Notes under the pieces: generated by a model | What the model saw: the letters and a program-made list of their open reading frames with translations, nothing else | The model's database searches: none | Told to the model about the DNA's origin: nothing | Position numbers and translations under genes: made by a program | Source: Nonomuraea turcica | GTDB lineage: Bacteria > Actinomycetota > Actinomycetes > Streptosporangiales > Streptosporangiaceae | Direction: 5' to 3' | Assembly (NCBI RefSeq): GCF_030718205.1 | Contig: NZ_JAUZQF010000002.1 | Location: 124,001-188,000, forward strand | Length of the DNA: 64,000 bases | Shown here: positions 1 through 8,263 of the stretch, piece after piece | Layout: each line of letters opens with the position of its first letter | How positions within the stretch are numbered: position 1 is the stretch's first letter

Positions 1-424
1 GCTCGCCCCGGGCGATCGCCCGCCGCACGATCTCGGCCGACTGATCGTGTCTGGCGACGAAGAACTCATGCAGCGCCCGGGCCGCCTCCGCGTTCTGCAC
101 GGCCGCGGCCACGAAGGCCGACGACACCGGGCCCAGCTCGGGATCGGCGAACCCGGTGCGTACGAGCTGGACGATGCCCCGCAGATCACCCTCGACCGTG
201 CCGGTGTCGGGAATCGGCCAGGGCTCGTCCTTGGCCAGCTCGAGAGCATCGGAGATCAACCCCTCCACGCTGCCCCACCGCCTGTAGACGGTCGTCTTGT
301 GCACGCCTGACCGCTCGGCCACCCGCTCGACCGTCAACCCCGGATATCCGTGCTCGACCAGCTCGGCCAGCGTGGCCTGCCGCACGGCGTCGCGTACCCG
401 CGCGCTACGTCCCCCAGGACGCAC
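1..424 (-). CDS. TetR/AcrR-family transcriptional regulator, C-terminus cut by window edge
   Basis: The first 141 or so codons of a TetR-type repressor are visible, and the rest lies outside the window. Early residues form a helix-turn-helix in the usual place: LAELVEHGYPGLTVERVAE, then SGVHKTTVYRRW, the classic TetR recognition helix. The downstream part begins the ligand-binding helical domain. The GTG at 424 is preceded by GGGAG at a spacing of 8. An in-frame TTG at 439 is the alternative. The gene is divergent from the streptogramin lyase-like gene at 671 and the ABC-F fragment, so control of that resistance locus is a reasonable inference. The ligand is unknown. Confidence 0.85.
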   Translation of the reverse strand, partial: MRPGGRSARVRDAVRQATLAELVEHGYPGLTVERVAERSGVHKTTVYRRWGSVEGLISDALELAKDEPWPIPDTGTVEGDLRGIVQLVRTGFADPELGPVSSAFVAAAVQNAEAARALHEFFVARHDQSAEIVRRAIARGE

Positions 425-442
425 GCCACTCGCTCCCAAAAA

Positions 443-498
443 CTACTCCAGTTGCGTTTGGTGCTCACCTATGGCAAGCTAACGCTACAATAGTTGCG
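443..498. promoter_or_regulatory. Direct repeats between tetR and the resistance locus, candidate TetR operator
   Basis: Two 14-bp sequences, CTACTCCAGTTGCG (443-456) and CTACAATAGTTGCG (485-498), match at 11 of 14 positions. They start 42 bp apart, about four helical turns, so both would lie on one face of the DNA. The second contains TACAAT, a plausible rightward -10 hexamer. Local base composition is AT-richer than its surroundings. An operator role is inferred from position only. Confidence 0.4.
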
Positions 499-499
499 A

Positions 500-677
500 T
501 TGGAGTTCCAACCTGATTCACCTCCGAAGCACTTCCAATTCGCCGCTCCTGGCCGAGGAGCTGGAGCAGGCGCTCGATGGCTACCGCGGCACGCTAGTCG
601 TGGTGTCGCACGACTGCACGTTCACGCGACGTTTCCGCGGCAGGACCATCCATCTCGCAGGGGGACGCATATGTTGA
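500..677 (+). pseudogene. Decayed C-terminal fragment of an ABC-F ATPase (antibiotic-resistance type)
   Basis: A reading frame ending at the TGA at 675-677 encodes LLAEELEQALDGYRGTLVVV, then SHDCTFTRRF and RGRTIHLAGG. This is the typical end of the second ATPase domain in ABC-F proteins: the segment after the D-loop, then the H-loop SHD. Just upstream, a Pro-Thr pair followed by disturbed codons near His-Leu looks like a damaged EPTNHL Walker B/D-loop. Nothing of the first ATPase domain or the linker is present, so about 90% of the gene is gone. ABC-F proteins of this type protect ribosomes against macrolides, lincosamides and streptogramins. The fragment overlaps the lyase-like gene start by 7 bp and supplies its ribosome binding site. 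Confidence 0.7.
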
Positions 678-1561
678 CCATGATCGGCGCGGGCTCGCCG
701 TACGGCATCGCCACGGGGTCAGACGGGGCCCTCTGGTTCACACTCGTCCACACGGGACGGATCGGCAGGCTGGTGCCCGGCCAGGAGCCAGTGATCCACC
801 AGCTCGACCCGGGCGACGGGCAGCCGACCGTGATCGCGCGCGGACCCGACGGAGCGATGTGGTTCACAGAGGGAAAGGGCGGGCGGGTCTGCCGCATCAC
901 CGCCGACGGGCAGGTGACCTCGCACGCGGCGGGCTCGCCGTACGGAATCGCCGCCGGTCCGGATGGAGCCATGTGGTTCACGCAGTTGCAGGCCGGAAAG
1001 ATCGGGCGGATCGGGGCCGATGGTGTGCTGACGGAGTTTCCGGTGCCGGTGGAGGGTGGTGGCATGCCTGCTTCCATCGCGGCGGGGCCGGACGGTGCCC
1101 TGTGGTTCACGCTCAACCAGGGCAACGCCGTCGGGCGGATCTCGCTGAGGGGTGAGGTGGTCGTGTATCCGCTTCCCACGGAGGGCGCCGGGCCGGTGGG
1201 GATCACGTGCGGGCCCGATGAGGCGTTGTGGTTCGTTGAGATCGGTGCTGGTCAGGTGGGGCGGATCGACGTGTCGGGGAAGATCGAGGAATTCCCGCTT
1301 CCCGACCAGGAGTCACGACCGCATGCGATCGTCGCCGGTCCCGACGGCGCCCTGTGGTTCACGGAGTGGGCCGCCGACCGCGTCGGGCGCATCACCACCG
1401 ACGGCATCATCGAAGAGCATCCTCTTCCGCGGCTGCCGGAGAAAGGGGTGGCGGGAGAGGGTGACGGTGTCCGGAAGGCCGAGCCTCATGGGCTGACGGT
1501 GGGGCCTGACGGGGCGATCTGGGTGGCGCTGGAAGCCGGCGCCCTGGCTCGCCTCGACTGA
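671..1561 (+). CDS. vgb: Virginiamycin B lyase-like protein (streptogramin B lyase family)
   Basis: The protein of 296 aa is close to the usual 295-299 aa of Vgb. It consists of seven repeated beta-propeller blades, each with a PDGALWFT-type signature. Vgb opens the streptogramin B ring by Mg-dependent elimination. Its key residues seem kept: a His in RPHAIV (about 218), the Glu-x-His pair in AEPHGLT (about 271 and 273), and a late Glu in WVALEAG (about 288). The ATG at 671 has AGGGGG at a spacing of 6, and upstream in-frame codons belong to the ABC-F fragment in another frame. Many actinomycete propellers of this family have untested activity, but the kept residues and the resistance-type neighbour favour a true lyase. 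Confidence 0.75.
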   Translation: MLTMIGAGSPYGIATGSDGALWFTLVHTGRIGRLVPGQEPVIHQLDPGDGQPTVIARGPDGAMWFTEGKGGRVCRITADGQVTSHAAGSPYGIAAGPDGAMWFTQLQAGKIGRIGADGVLTEFPVPVEGGGMPASIAAGPDGALWFTLNQGNAVGRISLRGEVVVYPLPTEGAGPVGITCGPDEALWFVEIGAGQVGRIDVSGKIEEFPLPDQESRPHAIVAGPDGALWFTEWAADRVGRITTDGIIEEHPLPRLPEKGVAGEGDGVRKAEPHGLTVGPDGAIWVALEAGALARLD

Positions 1562-1613
1562 CCGAGCGCGGGCCGGGGAGCCGGGCGCCCCGGTCCGCCC
1601 TCAACACGAAGAA

Positions 1614-1640
1614 GCCGCCCTCCCCACACGGGAGGGCGGC
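1614..1640. terminator. Perfect 11-bp hairpin, bidirectional terminator
   Basis: GCCGCCCTCCC (1614-1624) pairs exactly with GGGAGGGCGGC (1630-1640) around a CACAC loop. It lies between the ends of two convergent genes. There is no U tract, as is common in actinomycetes. Confidence 0.75.
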
Positions 1641-1654
1641 GGTTCGGTTGGGCC

Positions 1655-1843
1655 TTAGACGTCCATGCACCACATCCAGCCGTGGCCCGAGACCCAGCAG
1701 CGGTACCACTCGTTAGGCATGGCCTGAGCAGGTGCGCTCGTCACCCCGATGGTGATGACGGTGGTCACGGCGAGAAGGGCCAGCGCCAAGGCTCTGCGGG
1801 CACCGCGGGACATGGATGACATACGAGTGCTCATGAGCATCAT
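1655..1843 (-). CDS. Small secreted Trp-rich peptide precursor, unknown function
   Basis: A 62-aa precursor with a textbook signal peptide: basic start (MSRGARR), hydrophobic core (LALALLAVTT) and signal peptidase site APAQA before MPNEW. The predicted mature peptide is only about 21 aa. It holds three Trp and two Cys separated by nine residues (CWVSGHGWMWC), which could close a single disulfide loop. The start is uncertain: ATGs lie at 1843, 1840 and 1834 with only a weak ribosome binding site. It ends 15 bp from the shared terminator hairpin. I do not recognise a family. Signal plus compact cysteine loop argue for a real exported peptide rather than a chance frame. Confidence 0.6.
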   Translation of the reverse strand: MMLMSTRMSSMSRGARRALALALLAVTTVITIGVTSAPAQAMPNEWYRCWVSGHGWMWCMDV

Positions 1844-2022
1844 GCAACACGGAGCTTCTTGGAATCCTCTTGAGCCTGACTGGTCCCACCTGGGCCCAGG
1901 GTCGGGTCGCCTCGGTGCGCGTGGAGCCACCCTGTCCGGTTGGGCCGGTAGGTGCCTATGTGTCGGCTGCACCTGCACATGCGGGCCCCGGGTGGCATGG
2001 GCGGCGGCGGGCGGAGTTGACT

Positions 2023-2976
2023 ATGGGCATGCATGCCATCATCGTCTCCGCCCCGGGCGGCCCAGAGGTTCTCGAATACGCCGAACGTCCCGATCCGGTC
2101 CCCGGTGACGGCGAGGTCGTCGTGGACGTCGCCGCCAGCGGCGTCAACTTCATCGACATCTACCACCGTTCCGGCGCCTACCCGCTCCCCCTCCCCACCA
2201 CGATCGGCTCCGAGGGCGCGGGGACCGTGTCGGCCGTCGGGCCGGGGGTGCGGGACGTGGCCGTGGGCGACACCGTGGCCTGGGCCAGTGTGCTGGGCAG
2301 CTACACCGAGAAGGCCGTGGTCCCGGCCGATCGGGTGGTGCCGGTGCCGGACGGGGTGCCTGCCGAGGTGGCGGCCGCGGCGATGTTGCAGGGCCTGACC
2401 GCCCATTACCTGACGCACTCCACGTACGTGGTCAAGGAGGGCGACCAGGTCCTCATCCACGCCGGCGCGGGCGGCATGGGGCAACTGCTGATCCAGCTCG
2501 CCAAGCTCAAGGGCGCCAAGGTCTCCACGACAGTCTCCTCCAGCGAGAAGGAGAAACTGGCCCGCGAGGCCGGCGCGGACGAGGTGCTGCGATACGACAG
2601 CTTCGCCGAGGCGCTGCGCGGCACGATCGACGTCGTGTACGACGGCGTCGGCGCGACCACGTTCGACGGCGGGCTGGAGGCGCTGCGTCCGCGCGGCCTC
2701 ATGGCCCTGTACGGCGCGGCCAGCGGCCCGGTGCCGCCGGTGGATCCGCAGACGCTCAACAAGCAGGGCTCGCTCTTCCTGACCAGGCCCACGCTCGTGC
2801 ATTACATCGCCGAGCGCGCGGAGTTGCTCCAGCGCGCGTCCGACCTGTTCGGCTGGATCGCGTCCGGGCAGCTCACGATCAACGTCTCGCACCGCTACGC
2901 GCTGGCCGACGCGCGGCAGGCGCACGAGGATCTGGCGGCCCGCCGTACCACCGGAAAGCTGCTTCTCATACCCTGA
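2023..2976 (+). CDS. NADPH:quinone oxidoreductase-like MDR protein
   Basis: A 317-aa medium-chain dehydrogenase/reductase of the zinc-free quinone oxidoreductase branch. The N-terminal GroES-like domain contains GVNFIDIYHRSG, the QOR signature. The nucleotide-binding domain carries HAGAGGMGQLLIQLAK, a Rossmann AxxGxxG motif. No structural or catalytic zinc Cys cluster is seen. It would reduce quinones or small carbonyls with NADPH in the cytosol. The ATG at 2023 has GGAG at a spacing of 6; the ATG two codons later is the alternative. The LysE gene follows after 5 bp, so the two are probably co-transcribed. Confidence 0.9.
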   Translation: MGMHAIIVSAPGGPEVLEYAERPDPVPGDGEVVVDVAASGVNFIDIYHRSGAYPLPLPTTIGSEGAGTVSAVGPGVRDVAVGDTVAWASVLGSYTEKAVVPADRVVPVPDGVPAEVAAAAMLQGLTAHYLTHSTYVVKEGDQVLIHAGAGGMGQLLIQLAKLKGAKVSTTVSSSEKEKLAREAGADEVLRYDSFAEALRGTIDVVYDGVGATTFDGGLEALRPRGLMALYGAASGPVPPVDPQTLNKQGSLFLTRPTLVHYIAERAELLQRASDLFGWIASGQLTINVSHRYALADARQAHEDLAARRTTGKLLLIP

Positions 2977-2981
2977 CGTCC

Positions 2982-3602
2982 ATGGACATCGCGGGATCTG
3001 TCTGGTCGTTCGCCGCCGTGGTGGCTCTCCTCACGATCACCCCGGGCCTGGATACGGCTCTGATCCTGCGGACGTCGTTGGTGGCCGGGAGGCGGCCGGC
3101 CTGGGGGGTGACGCTGGGCATCCAGCTCGGCACGCTCCTCTGGGGTGTGCTGACCGCGGCGGGGCTGTCGGCACTGCTGGCGGCCTCGCAGCCGGCGTAC
3201 ACCGCGCTGCGCTGGGCGGGGGCGGCGTACCTGGTGTGGATGGGGCTGCGCATGGTCCTGACCAGGCACGACCCCCAGGAGTTGCCCGAGCAGCCGCAGG
3301 AGGTCGGGTTCGGGAAGGGGTTCGGGCGCGGGCTCATGACGAACCTGCTCAACCCCAAGGTCGGGGCGTTCTACGTGGCGATGTTGCCGCAGTTCATCCC
3401 GGACGAGGCGCCGCACGCGGTCATGGGGTTGCTGCTGGCGGGCGTGCACGTGGCCGAGGGGCTGGTGTGGAGCGCCGCGCTGATCGGGTTCGCGTCGCTG
3501 ATGAGCGGCTTCTTGCGGTCCCCGAGGGTGCGGCGGTTCCTGGACCGGCTGACGGGGGTCGTGATCGTCGGGTTCGGCGTGCGGCTGGCCGTCAGCGACT
3601 GA
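2982..3602 (+). CDS. LysE/RhtB-family amino acid exporter
   Basis: A 206-aa inner-membrane protein of the usual length for the family, with about six hydrophobic segments. The N-terminus contains the LysE signature TPGLDTALILRTSL, and GLMTNLLNPKVGAF is the second hallmark. Family members export amino acids or related metabolites by proton exchange; the substrate cannot be read from sequence. The ATG lies 5 bp after the oxidoreductase stop. The last 11 bp overlap the end of the convergent PucR gene. Confidence 0.9.
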   Translation: MDIAGSVWSFAAVVALLTITPGLDTALILRTSLVAGRRPAWGVTLGIQLGTLLWGVLTAAGLSALLAASQPAYTALRWAGAAYLVWMGLRMVLTRHDPQELPEQPQEVGFGKGFGRGLMTNLLNPKVGAFYVAMLPQFIPDEAPHAVMGLLLAGVHVAEGLVWSAALIGFASLMSGFLRSPRVRRFLDRLTGVVIVGFGVRLAVSD

Positions 3603-4614
3603 ACCCGTTGGGCCAGCCCAGGAGGCGGGCGCCGAGCACCGCGGTCTCCAGGGTGAAGCGCTGCGTGGGGTCGTCGGGTGAGAAGCCGGTCAGGCGGCGG
3701 ATGCGTTCCAGCCGGTACGTCACCGCCCGCGTGCTGAGCCCCAACCGCCGCGCGGCGGCCGTCTGATTACCCTGCGAGGCGAAGATCGCCTCCAGCGTCT
3801 CCAGCAGCGGCTGGTGCCCGCCGCGCGCCTCGAGCAGCGGGCTCAGCACGCTGGTGACCAGGTCTTCGATGGCGCTCCTGTCCCGCAGCAGCACGGGGAA
3901 CACCAGCAGGTCGGCGGCCTTGACCACGTCCGCGCGCAGGCCCAGCCCGTCCGCCAGCCCCAGGGCGTCGGCCGCCTCCCTGAAGGACGTCACCACGCCG
4001 CCGGGCCCCCGGTGCGCCCGGCCGACGCCGACCCGCCACCCGGCGGGGAAGCGGGTGCGTACGTGGTGGGTGAACTCCCCCACGGCGGCCGGCAACGTCG
4101 CGGGCGTCACGCACACCAGCAGCCCGTCGCGCACGGCGACCAGCACGTTGTGCGAGCCGAAGCGGGCGATCAGGTCACGCTCGATGCGTTCCTCGTCGCC
4201 GTCGCGCATGCCGCGGGCCACGGCGACCACGTACGACTCGGCCAGCCGCAGGCCGAAGTGCTCGGCCCGCTCGGCCAGCCGCTCGGCCCGCCCTTGGAGC
4301 AGGTCGTCCACGAACTGCCTGCGTGCCGCCTCCTCACCGCGGATGGCCGCAAGTTGCGCCTGCTCGTACCCCTCCATCAGCGCCGAGACCGATCGCCGTA
4401 ACGCGGGCAGCACCGCAGGCAGGCCCTCGCCGGCGGCGAGCGCGGCGTCCACCAGCGCCCGCAGGGATATCCCCAGCTCGGCGGCGCGCGTGCCGGCGGC
4501 GCGGCAGGCGTCGAGCGCCGCGCGGTCCGGCGACCGGCCGGTCGCGGCGCAGTCGGCCAGTACTTGGCGATGCCCGCCGAGCAGGTCGGCGGGCATCTCG
4601 GAGATCGCCATCAC
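3592..4614 (-). CDS. PucR/CdaR-family transcriptional regulator
   Basis: A 340-aa regulator whose C-terminal 60 residues match the PucR-type helix-turn-helix: LEAIFASQGNQTAAARRLGL followed by STRAVTYRLERIRRLTG. The central part resembles the GGDEF-like CdaR fold. The N-terminal helical region is probably the sensing domain, with an unknown ligand. The start ATG overlaps the stop of the upstream ABC permease (ATGA), so it is the last gene of an ATPase-permease-regulator operon and may control that exporter. Confidence 0.88.
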   Translation of the reverse strand: MMAISEMPADLLGGHRQVLADCAATGRSPDRAALDACRAAGTRAAELGISLRALVDAALAAGEGLPAVLPALRRSVSALMEGYEQAQLAAIRGEEAARRQFVDDLLQGRAERLAERAEHFGLRLAESYVVAVARGMRDGDEERIERDLIARFGSHNVLVAVRDGLLVCVTPATLPAAVGEFTHHVRTRFPAGWRVGVGRAHRGPGGVVTSFREAADALGLADGLGLRADVVKAADLLVFPVLLRDRSAIEDLVTSVLSPLLEARGGHQPLLETLEAIFASQGNQTAAARRLGLSTRAVTYRLERIRRLTGFSPDDPTQRFTLETAVLGARLLGWPNGFSR

Positions 4615-5402
4615 ACCCCTACGTCGCGCCTGTCGAAGGCGAGGACCGCGGTCAGCACGAGCACGGCCGTCGCGCCCGCCAGCACAAGGTAGTCGCCGAC
4701 CGGCAGACCCTCAAAGAGCGGGCGGCCGTCCGCGTAGTAGTGGAACGGCGAGACCCACTTCAGCCAGGAGATCGCGTCCACGGACCGGCCGACGGTGATG
4801 ACCATGTAGCCGGCCACGATCCATACGCCGACCACGGCCGAGGCGAACACCTTGCGCCCGGTGGCGGCGCCGACGGTCAGCGCCACGGTGCCGGAGAACA
4901 GCCCGAGCAGGAACACCCCGGTGTGCGCGGCCAGGAGTCGGTCGAACGGCACCCCGAGCTGGACGGACTCGCCCACCGCCCACACCACGGCCAGCGTCAC
5001 CACGGCCACCGCCAGCAGGGCCACGACCAGCGCGGCGAACCGCTCCAGCACCAGCCGCTTGCGGTCCACCGGCAATGTGACGACCAGTTCCAGCGTGCCG
5101 GCCTCCTCCGGTTGCGCGATCGCCCGGTTGGCCAGCAACGTCGCGCACACGATGAACAACATCGGCACGAACAGCTGGTAGACGACCGACTGCAGGTATC
5201 CGGCGCCGACGCTCAGGTCACTCATACCGCCCATGAGGTCGCGCAGCGCGCCCGGGAACTTGGCCATGGCCTGGGCGTTGAACGTCGCGGGGTCCTGCCG
5301 GACGTTCTCGTAAATGCTCAGGTAGACGGTCAGGAACGCGCTGATGCCGATCGTCCACCAGATGAGCGCCCGCCGGTAGTCACGCAGACTCTTGGCGATC
5401 AT
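4611..5402 (-). CDS. ABC-2 type exporter permease
   Basis: A 263-aa membrane protein with about six hydrophobic segments (for instance ALIWWTIGISAFLTVYL near the start and LLGLFSGTVALTVGA in the middle), as in ABC-2 transporter permeases. It begins inside the ATPase gene (23-bp overlap) and ends overlapping the PucR start. With the ATPase it should form an efflux pump. No substrate clue is visible. Confidence 0.85.
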   Translation of the reverse strand: MIAKSLRDYRRALIWWTIGISAFLTVYLSIYENVRQDPATFNAQAMAKFPGALRDLMGGMSDLSVGAGYLQSVVYQLFVPMLFIVCATLLANRAIAQPEEAGTLELVVTLPVDRKRLVLERFAALVVALLAVAVVTLAVVWAVGESVQLGVPFDRLLAAHTGVFLLGLFSGTVALTVGAATGRKVFASAVVGVWIVAGYMVITVGRSVDAISWLKWVSPFHYYADGRPLFEGLPVGDYLVLAGATAVLVLTAVLAFDRRDVGV

Positions 5403-6291
5403 GGTGCCGCTCCTCGTCGCTGTAGTAGGTGAGGAAGATCTCCTCCAGGTCCGGCTCCGCGCTGACCAGGTGCACCACGGTGAACCGGGCGGCCGCCTTG
5501 ATCAGGGCGTCGGGGCGGCCGTCGATGGTGCAGCTCACGCTCGCGCCCTCCACCCGCAGGTCCCGCACGCCCGGCAGGTCCTCGAAGGCGGCGCGCGGCA
5601 CGGGCGACTCGAAGTGCAGCTCGACGCGGCGCACCGCCTTCTCGCGCAGCGCCGTGACGTTCTCCACGGCCACGAGGCGGCCGTCGCGGACGATGCCGAC
5701 CCGGTCGGAGACGCTCTCCACCTCGGCCAGCACGTGCGAGGACATGAGCACGGTGCGGCCCGAGGTGCGCACCTCCCGTACCAGGGCCAGGAACTCCTGC
5801 TGCACCAGCGGGTCCAGCCCGCCGGTCGGCTCGTCGAGGATGAGGAACTCGGGCTCGTGCATGAACGCCTGGATCAGCCCGACCTTCTGCTTGTTGCCCT
5901 TGGAGAGCTTGCGCATCGGCACGGACAGGTCGGCGTCGAACCGCTCGGCCAGCGCGTCGATGCGGGCGTCCGGCACGCCGCCGCGTACCCGGCCGAGGAA
6001 GCGCAGGTAGTCCCTGGCCCGGTCGCGGCCCTCCAGGGCCAGCTCGCCCGGCAGGTAGCCGATCCTGGAGCGGATCGCGGGCTCGCGCGGGTCGGCGCCG
6101 AGCACCCGTACCAGGCCCCGGGTGGGTCTGATCACGTCGAGCAGGAGCCTGATCGTCGTGGTCTTGCCGGCGCCGTTCGGCCCGAGGTAGCCGAAGATCT
6201 CGCCCGGCTGGATCTCGAGCGTGAGATCCTCCAGGCCCCGGCGTTTCCCGTAGTACTTGGTCAGCCCTTCGGCCTGCACCACTGCTGTCAT
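5380..6291 (-). CDS. ABC transporter ATPase (DrrA-like exporter type)
   Basis: A 303-aa ATPase with Walker A GPNGAGKTTT, a signature motif in the variant form LSKGNKQKVGL, Walker B FLILDEPTGGLDP and the H-loop MSSHVL. The roughly 90-residue C-terminal extension after the ATPase domain is typical of DrrA/CcmA-type drug or polyketide exporters. The ATG at 6291 starts directly before the conserved MTAVVQAEGLTKYYG. It is the first gene of an operon with the permease and PucR regulator. The drug-export assignment is by family only. Confidence 0.9.
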   Translation of the reverse strand: MTAVVQAEGLTKYYGKRRGLEDLTLEIQPGEIFGYLGPNGAGKTTTIRLLLDVIRPTRGLVRVLGADPREPAIRSRIGYLPGELALEGRDRARDYLRFLGRVRGGVPDARIDALAERFDADLSVPMRKLSKGNKQKVGLIQAFMHEPEFLILDEPTGGLDPLVQQEFLALVREVRTSGRTVLMSSHVLAEVESVSDRVGIVRDGRLVAVENVTALREKAVRRVELHFESPVPRAAFEDLPGVRDLRVEGASVSCTIDGRPDALIKAAARFTVVHLVSAEPDLEEIFLTYYSDEERHHDRQESA

Positions 6292-6391
6292 GGCCGCATC
6301 GTCCCGCTCGCCACGCCGCCCGTCATCGGCTGGATCCGGCAGCCTGCGGGAGGTCTTTGCTTCCGGAGGGCGGCAACGAGAGGGTGGGAAC

Positions 6392-7204
6392 GTGGAGACC
6401 GCGTTCGTGCTCGGTGGCGGCGGCGTGCTCGGCGCGCACGAGGTGGGCATGCTGCAGGCGCTCGACGAGGCGGGCATCAGGCCCGACCTCGTGGTGGGCA
6501 CGTCGGTCGGCGCGCTCAACGGAGCGGTGATCGCCGCCGCTCCGGCCGAGGCCGTCGCCAGGCTGACGGGTTTGTGGCGTTCCGACATCGTCCGTACGGC
6601 TTTCGCCGGGTCGTGGGTGGCCCGGCTGTCGACGCTGGCCAGGACCGGCACCCACCTGCACCCGATGGGGCCGCTCAGGGACGTCCTGAGCGAGACGGTG
6701 CGGGTGTCGCGGATCGAGGACCTGGAGGTGCCGTTCCAGTGCGTGGCGGCGTCGGTGGAGCGGGCGGCGGCGCACTGGTTCACCAGCGGGCCGCTGGTGG
6801 AGGCGGTGCTGGCGTCGTGCGCGGTGCCCGGCCTGCTGCCGCCGGTCGTGATCGGCGGCGAGCACTTCTACGACGGCGGGCTGGTGCACAGCATTCCCGT
6901 CGGGCGGGCCGTGCACCTCGGGGCCAAGCGCGTGTACGTGCTGCACGTCGGCCGGATCGAGCGGCCGCTGTCGCCGCCCCGGCGGTTCTGGGAGGTAGGG
7001 CTGGTGGCGTTCGAGATCGCGCGGCGGCACCGCTTCGCCGAGGACATGGCCAGCCTGCCGCCCGGGGTGGAGGTGCACGTGCTGCCCACCGGGGTGACCG
7101 AGCCGCTCTCGCCGCTGCGCTACCGGGACCTGTCGCAGCTGTCGGCCTGCATCGAGCGGGCTTACGAAGCGTCTTCCCGCTACCTGGCCGACGGAGGAGG
7201 ATGA
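6392..7204 (+). CDS. Patatin-like phospholipase
   Basis: A 270-aa patatin-fold hydrolase. It has the oxyanion glycine loop LGGGGVLGAHEVG at residues 7-19, the nucleophile elbow GTSVG, and the catalytic Asp in YDGGLV, so the Ser-Asp dyad is complete. It would cleave acyl chains from phospholipids or other lipid esters. The GTG at 6392 begins just before the conserved beta strand (ETAFVLGG). No signal peptide is present. A lipid acyltransferase gene follows after 24 bp, suggesting a deacylation/reacylation pair acting on membrane lipids. Confidence 0.88.
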   Translation: METAFVLGGGGVLGAHEVGMLQALDEAGIRPDLVVGTSVGALNGAVIAAAPAEAVARLTGLWRSDIVRTAFAGSWVARLSTLARTGTHLHPMGPLRDVLSETVRVSRIEDLEVPFQCVAASVERAAAHWFTSGPLVEAVLASCAVPGLLPPVVIGGEHFYDGGLVHSIPVGRAVHLGAKRVYVLHVGRIERPLSPPRRFWEVGLVAFEIARRHRFAEDMASLPPGVEVHVLPTGVTEPLSPLRYRDLSQLSACIERAYEASSRYLADGGG

Positions 7205-7228
7205 GAGGAGACGTCAAGGGAGGCCGCG

Positions 7229-8263
7229 TTGCTCCCACCGCGCATCCTGCGCCGGCTCGTGCTGGCTCCGCTGGTCATCGTGGTGACCGTGTTCATGCTG
7301 GTCACCCTGCCGTTCTGGCTGGTCGTCACGGCAGCCGCGTCGCTTCGCCTGCCGCCGCCGCAGCGCAGGGGGCTCAGATTCGTGTGGTTCGGGGTGGCGT
7401 GGCTGACGCTGGAGTCGGCGGTGCTGATCGCCTGCCTGTGGTTGTGGGCGGCGGGCGGCGCCCGCCGCCAGGAGCGGCACTATGAGCTGATCAGGTGGTT
7501 CCTGTCCAAGGTGTACGCCGCCGCGGTGCGGATCTTCCGGCTGACCCTGGACGTCCAGGAGCCGGAGCCGACCGAGGCGGAGCAGGCCGCCCGGCTGACG
7601 CGGCCGGTCATCGTGTTGTCCCGGCACGCCGGCCCCGGCGACTCCTTCTTGCTGATTTATCACCTCTTGGCGCTCTACCGGCGGCGCCCCCGCATCGTCA
7701 TGAAGGCCGCCCTCCAGTACGACCCCTCGCTCGACGTGGTGATCAACCGCCTGCCGAACGCATTCGTGCCCCGCAAGTCCGGGCAGCAGGGCGTCGTCGA
7801 GGAGATCCGGCGATTGGCCGCGACGATGGGCGACCAGGACGCGCTGGTGATCTTCCCGGAAGGCGGCAACTTCACCCCGCGCCGCCACCGGCTGGCGATC
7901 AGGCGGCTGGAGGAGAAGGGGCTGGCCGAGGAGGCGGAGCGGGCCCGCGGCATGGACCACCTGCTGCCGCCCCGCCCGAACGGCGCCATCGCCGCCATCG
8001 ACGCCTGCCCGTCGGCGGACGTCGTGTTCGTCGCGCACACCGGACTCGACGACCTGGTCACGCTGGGGGACGTCTGGCGCAAGCTGCCCTTCAGCGCGCA
8101 CATCACCGCCAAATGGTGGCGGGTGCCCGCCGCCCAGGTGCCGCGCACGCGCGAGGAGCGCGTTCGCTGGTTGTACGACCACTGGGAGCAGATCGACGCC
8201 TGGATCAGCGCCCAACGGCTCCCGGTGGGAGAAAAGGGACCTCAGGCGGGCCGTGCTGGATGA
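7229..8263 (+). CDS. PlsC-like lysophospholipid acyltransferase, membrane protein
   Basis: A 344-aa protein with two N-terminal hydrophobic segments (about residues 8-30 and 50-75) followed by a glycerolipid acyltransferase domain. The catalytic HX4D motif is SRHAGPGDS, and motif III is [13 protein letters not shown]. It would transfer acyl chains to a lysolipid at the membrane. The start is TTG at 7229, chosen because a strong AAGGGAGG lies 5 bp upstream. Its last 59 bp overlap the end of the convergent cobQ. The patatin gene immediately upstream is a likely functional partner. Confidence 0.88.
   Translation: MLPPRILRRLVLAPLVIVVTVFMLVTLPFWLVVTAAASLRLPPPQRRGLRFVWFGVAWLTLESAVLIACLWLWAAGGARRQERHYELIRWFLSKVYAAAVRIFRLTLDVQEPEPTEAEQAARLTRPVIVLSRHAGPGDSFLLIYHLLALYRRRPRIVMKAALQYDPSLDVVINRLPNAFVPRKSGQQGVVEEIRRLAATMGDQDALVIFPEGGNFTPRRHRLAIRRLEEKGLAEEAERARGMDHLLPPRPNGAIAAIDACPSADVVFVAHTGLDDLVTLGDVWRKLPFSAHITAKWWRVPAAQVPRTREERVRWLYDHWEQIDAWISAQRLPVGEKGPQAGRAG

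Noticed and set aside
494..670. N-terminal extension of the streptogramin lyase-like protein
   Set aside because: The extra 59 codons have no similarity to Vgb, while another frame there encodes the ABC-F fragment, and ATG 671 has a strong ribosome site.
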